Assembly: GCA_018384835.1 (NCBI GenBank)
Contig: JAHAYB010000117.1
Span: 1-7,276, forward strand
Direction: 5' to 3'
Length of the DNA: 7,276 nt
Source of the DNA: Comamonas sp.
GTDB lineage: Bacteria > Pseudomonadota > Gammaproteobacteria > Burkholderiales > Burkholderiaceae_C
In this document: piece after piece, positions 7,217 to 7,276 of the stretch
Layout: each line of letters starts with the position of its first letter
How positions within the stretch are numbered: position 1 is the first letter of the stretch
Program-made: the position numbers and the translations under genes
The notes under the pieces: model-generated
Seen by the model: the letters and a program-made list of their open reading frames with translations, nothing else
The model's database searches: none
What the model was told of the DNA's origin: nothing

Positions 7217-7257
7217 GGGGCAGCATTCCATTTTTGCAACACTGTGTTGGCTGCCCC
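7217..7257. repeat. Nested inverted repeat after the GST gene
   Basis: GGGGCAGC (7217-7224) pairs with GCTGCCCC (7250-7257) across 25 bases. Inside the loop, CAACAC-T-GTGTTG (7237-7249) is a perfect 6-bp dyad. The outer repeat continues imperfectly with AGCA on the left and TGCT on the right. No T run follows within the window, so a terminator role is unproven. The rest of the 84-bp tail holds no gene I can assign; several frames are open to the edge but have no recognisable content. Confidence 0.4.
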
Positions 7258-7276
7258 ACTGCTGGCAAAGTGGTGG

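Noticed and set aside
7189..7276. Leftward C-terminal frame ending in TAG at 7189-7191
   Set aside because: It is open to the window edge for 28 codons, but other frames are open too and the peptide is not recognisable. Too short to call.

Overview
The window looks like chromosomal DNA of a GC-rich betaproteobacterium, most likely Burkholderiales and probably Comamonadaceae-like. I infer this from the style of the proteins and the neighbourhood; no rRNA or other phylogenetic marker is present. Six intact protein genes are recognisable, with one broken gene and one partial reading frame at the left edge. The content is mostly housekeeping and core metabolism. I see no CRISPR array, tRNA, rRNA, phage module or defence system.

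Left edge (1-479): a 29-codon open tail of an unidentified rightward protein ends at 91. Four bases further on, facing it, is the stop of a leftward bacteriohemerythrin that breaks off after its third metal-binding segment. This looks like a junction where an insertion or rearrangement cut the hemerythrin gene. Its start region then shares a 133-bp divergent spacer with queA.

Centre left (480-2345): queA (queuosine tRNA modification, rightward) and ung (uracil-DNA glycosylase, leftward) converge with only 33 bp between them. ung most likely starts at a GTG at 2345.

Centre (2346-4681): a 234-bp divergent spacer leads into a two-gene acetate uptake operon. It consists of a DUF485 membrane protein (yjcH-like) overlapping by 4 bp with the sodium/acetate symporter actP. 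The operon ends at a very strong 15-bp hairpin with A and T tracts, which can terminate transcription from both sides and so also serves the convergent gene on the right.

Right (4717-7192): a leftward KamA-family radical SAM/PLP aminomutase has the iron-sulfur cysteines and a PLP lysine. It appears to lack the aspartates that clostridial lysine 2,3-aminomutase uses to hold lysine, so its substrate is open. A 388-bp divergent spacer with several dyads, including a perfect 17-bp palindrome, separates it from a rightward YfcG/YghU-like glutathione S-transferase. The last 84 bp hold a nested inverted repeat and no gene I can assign.

The best leads are the aminomutase of uncertain substrate with its palindrome-bearing upstream region, and the truncated hemerythrin junction. 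I found no convincing new multi-gene system.
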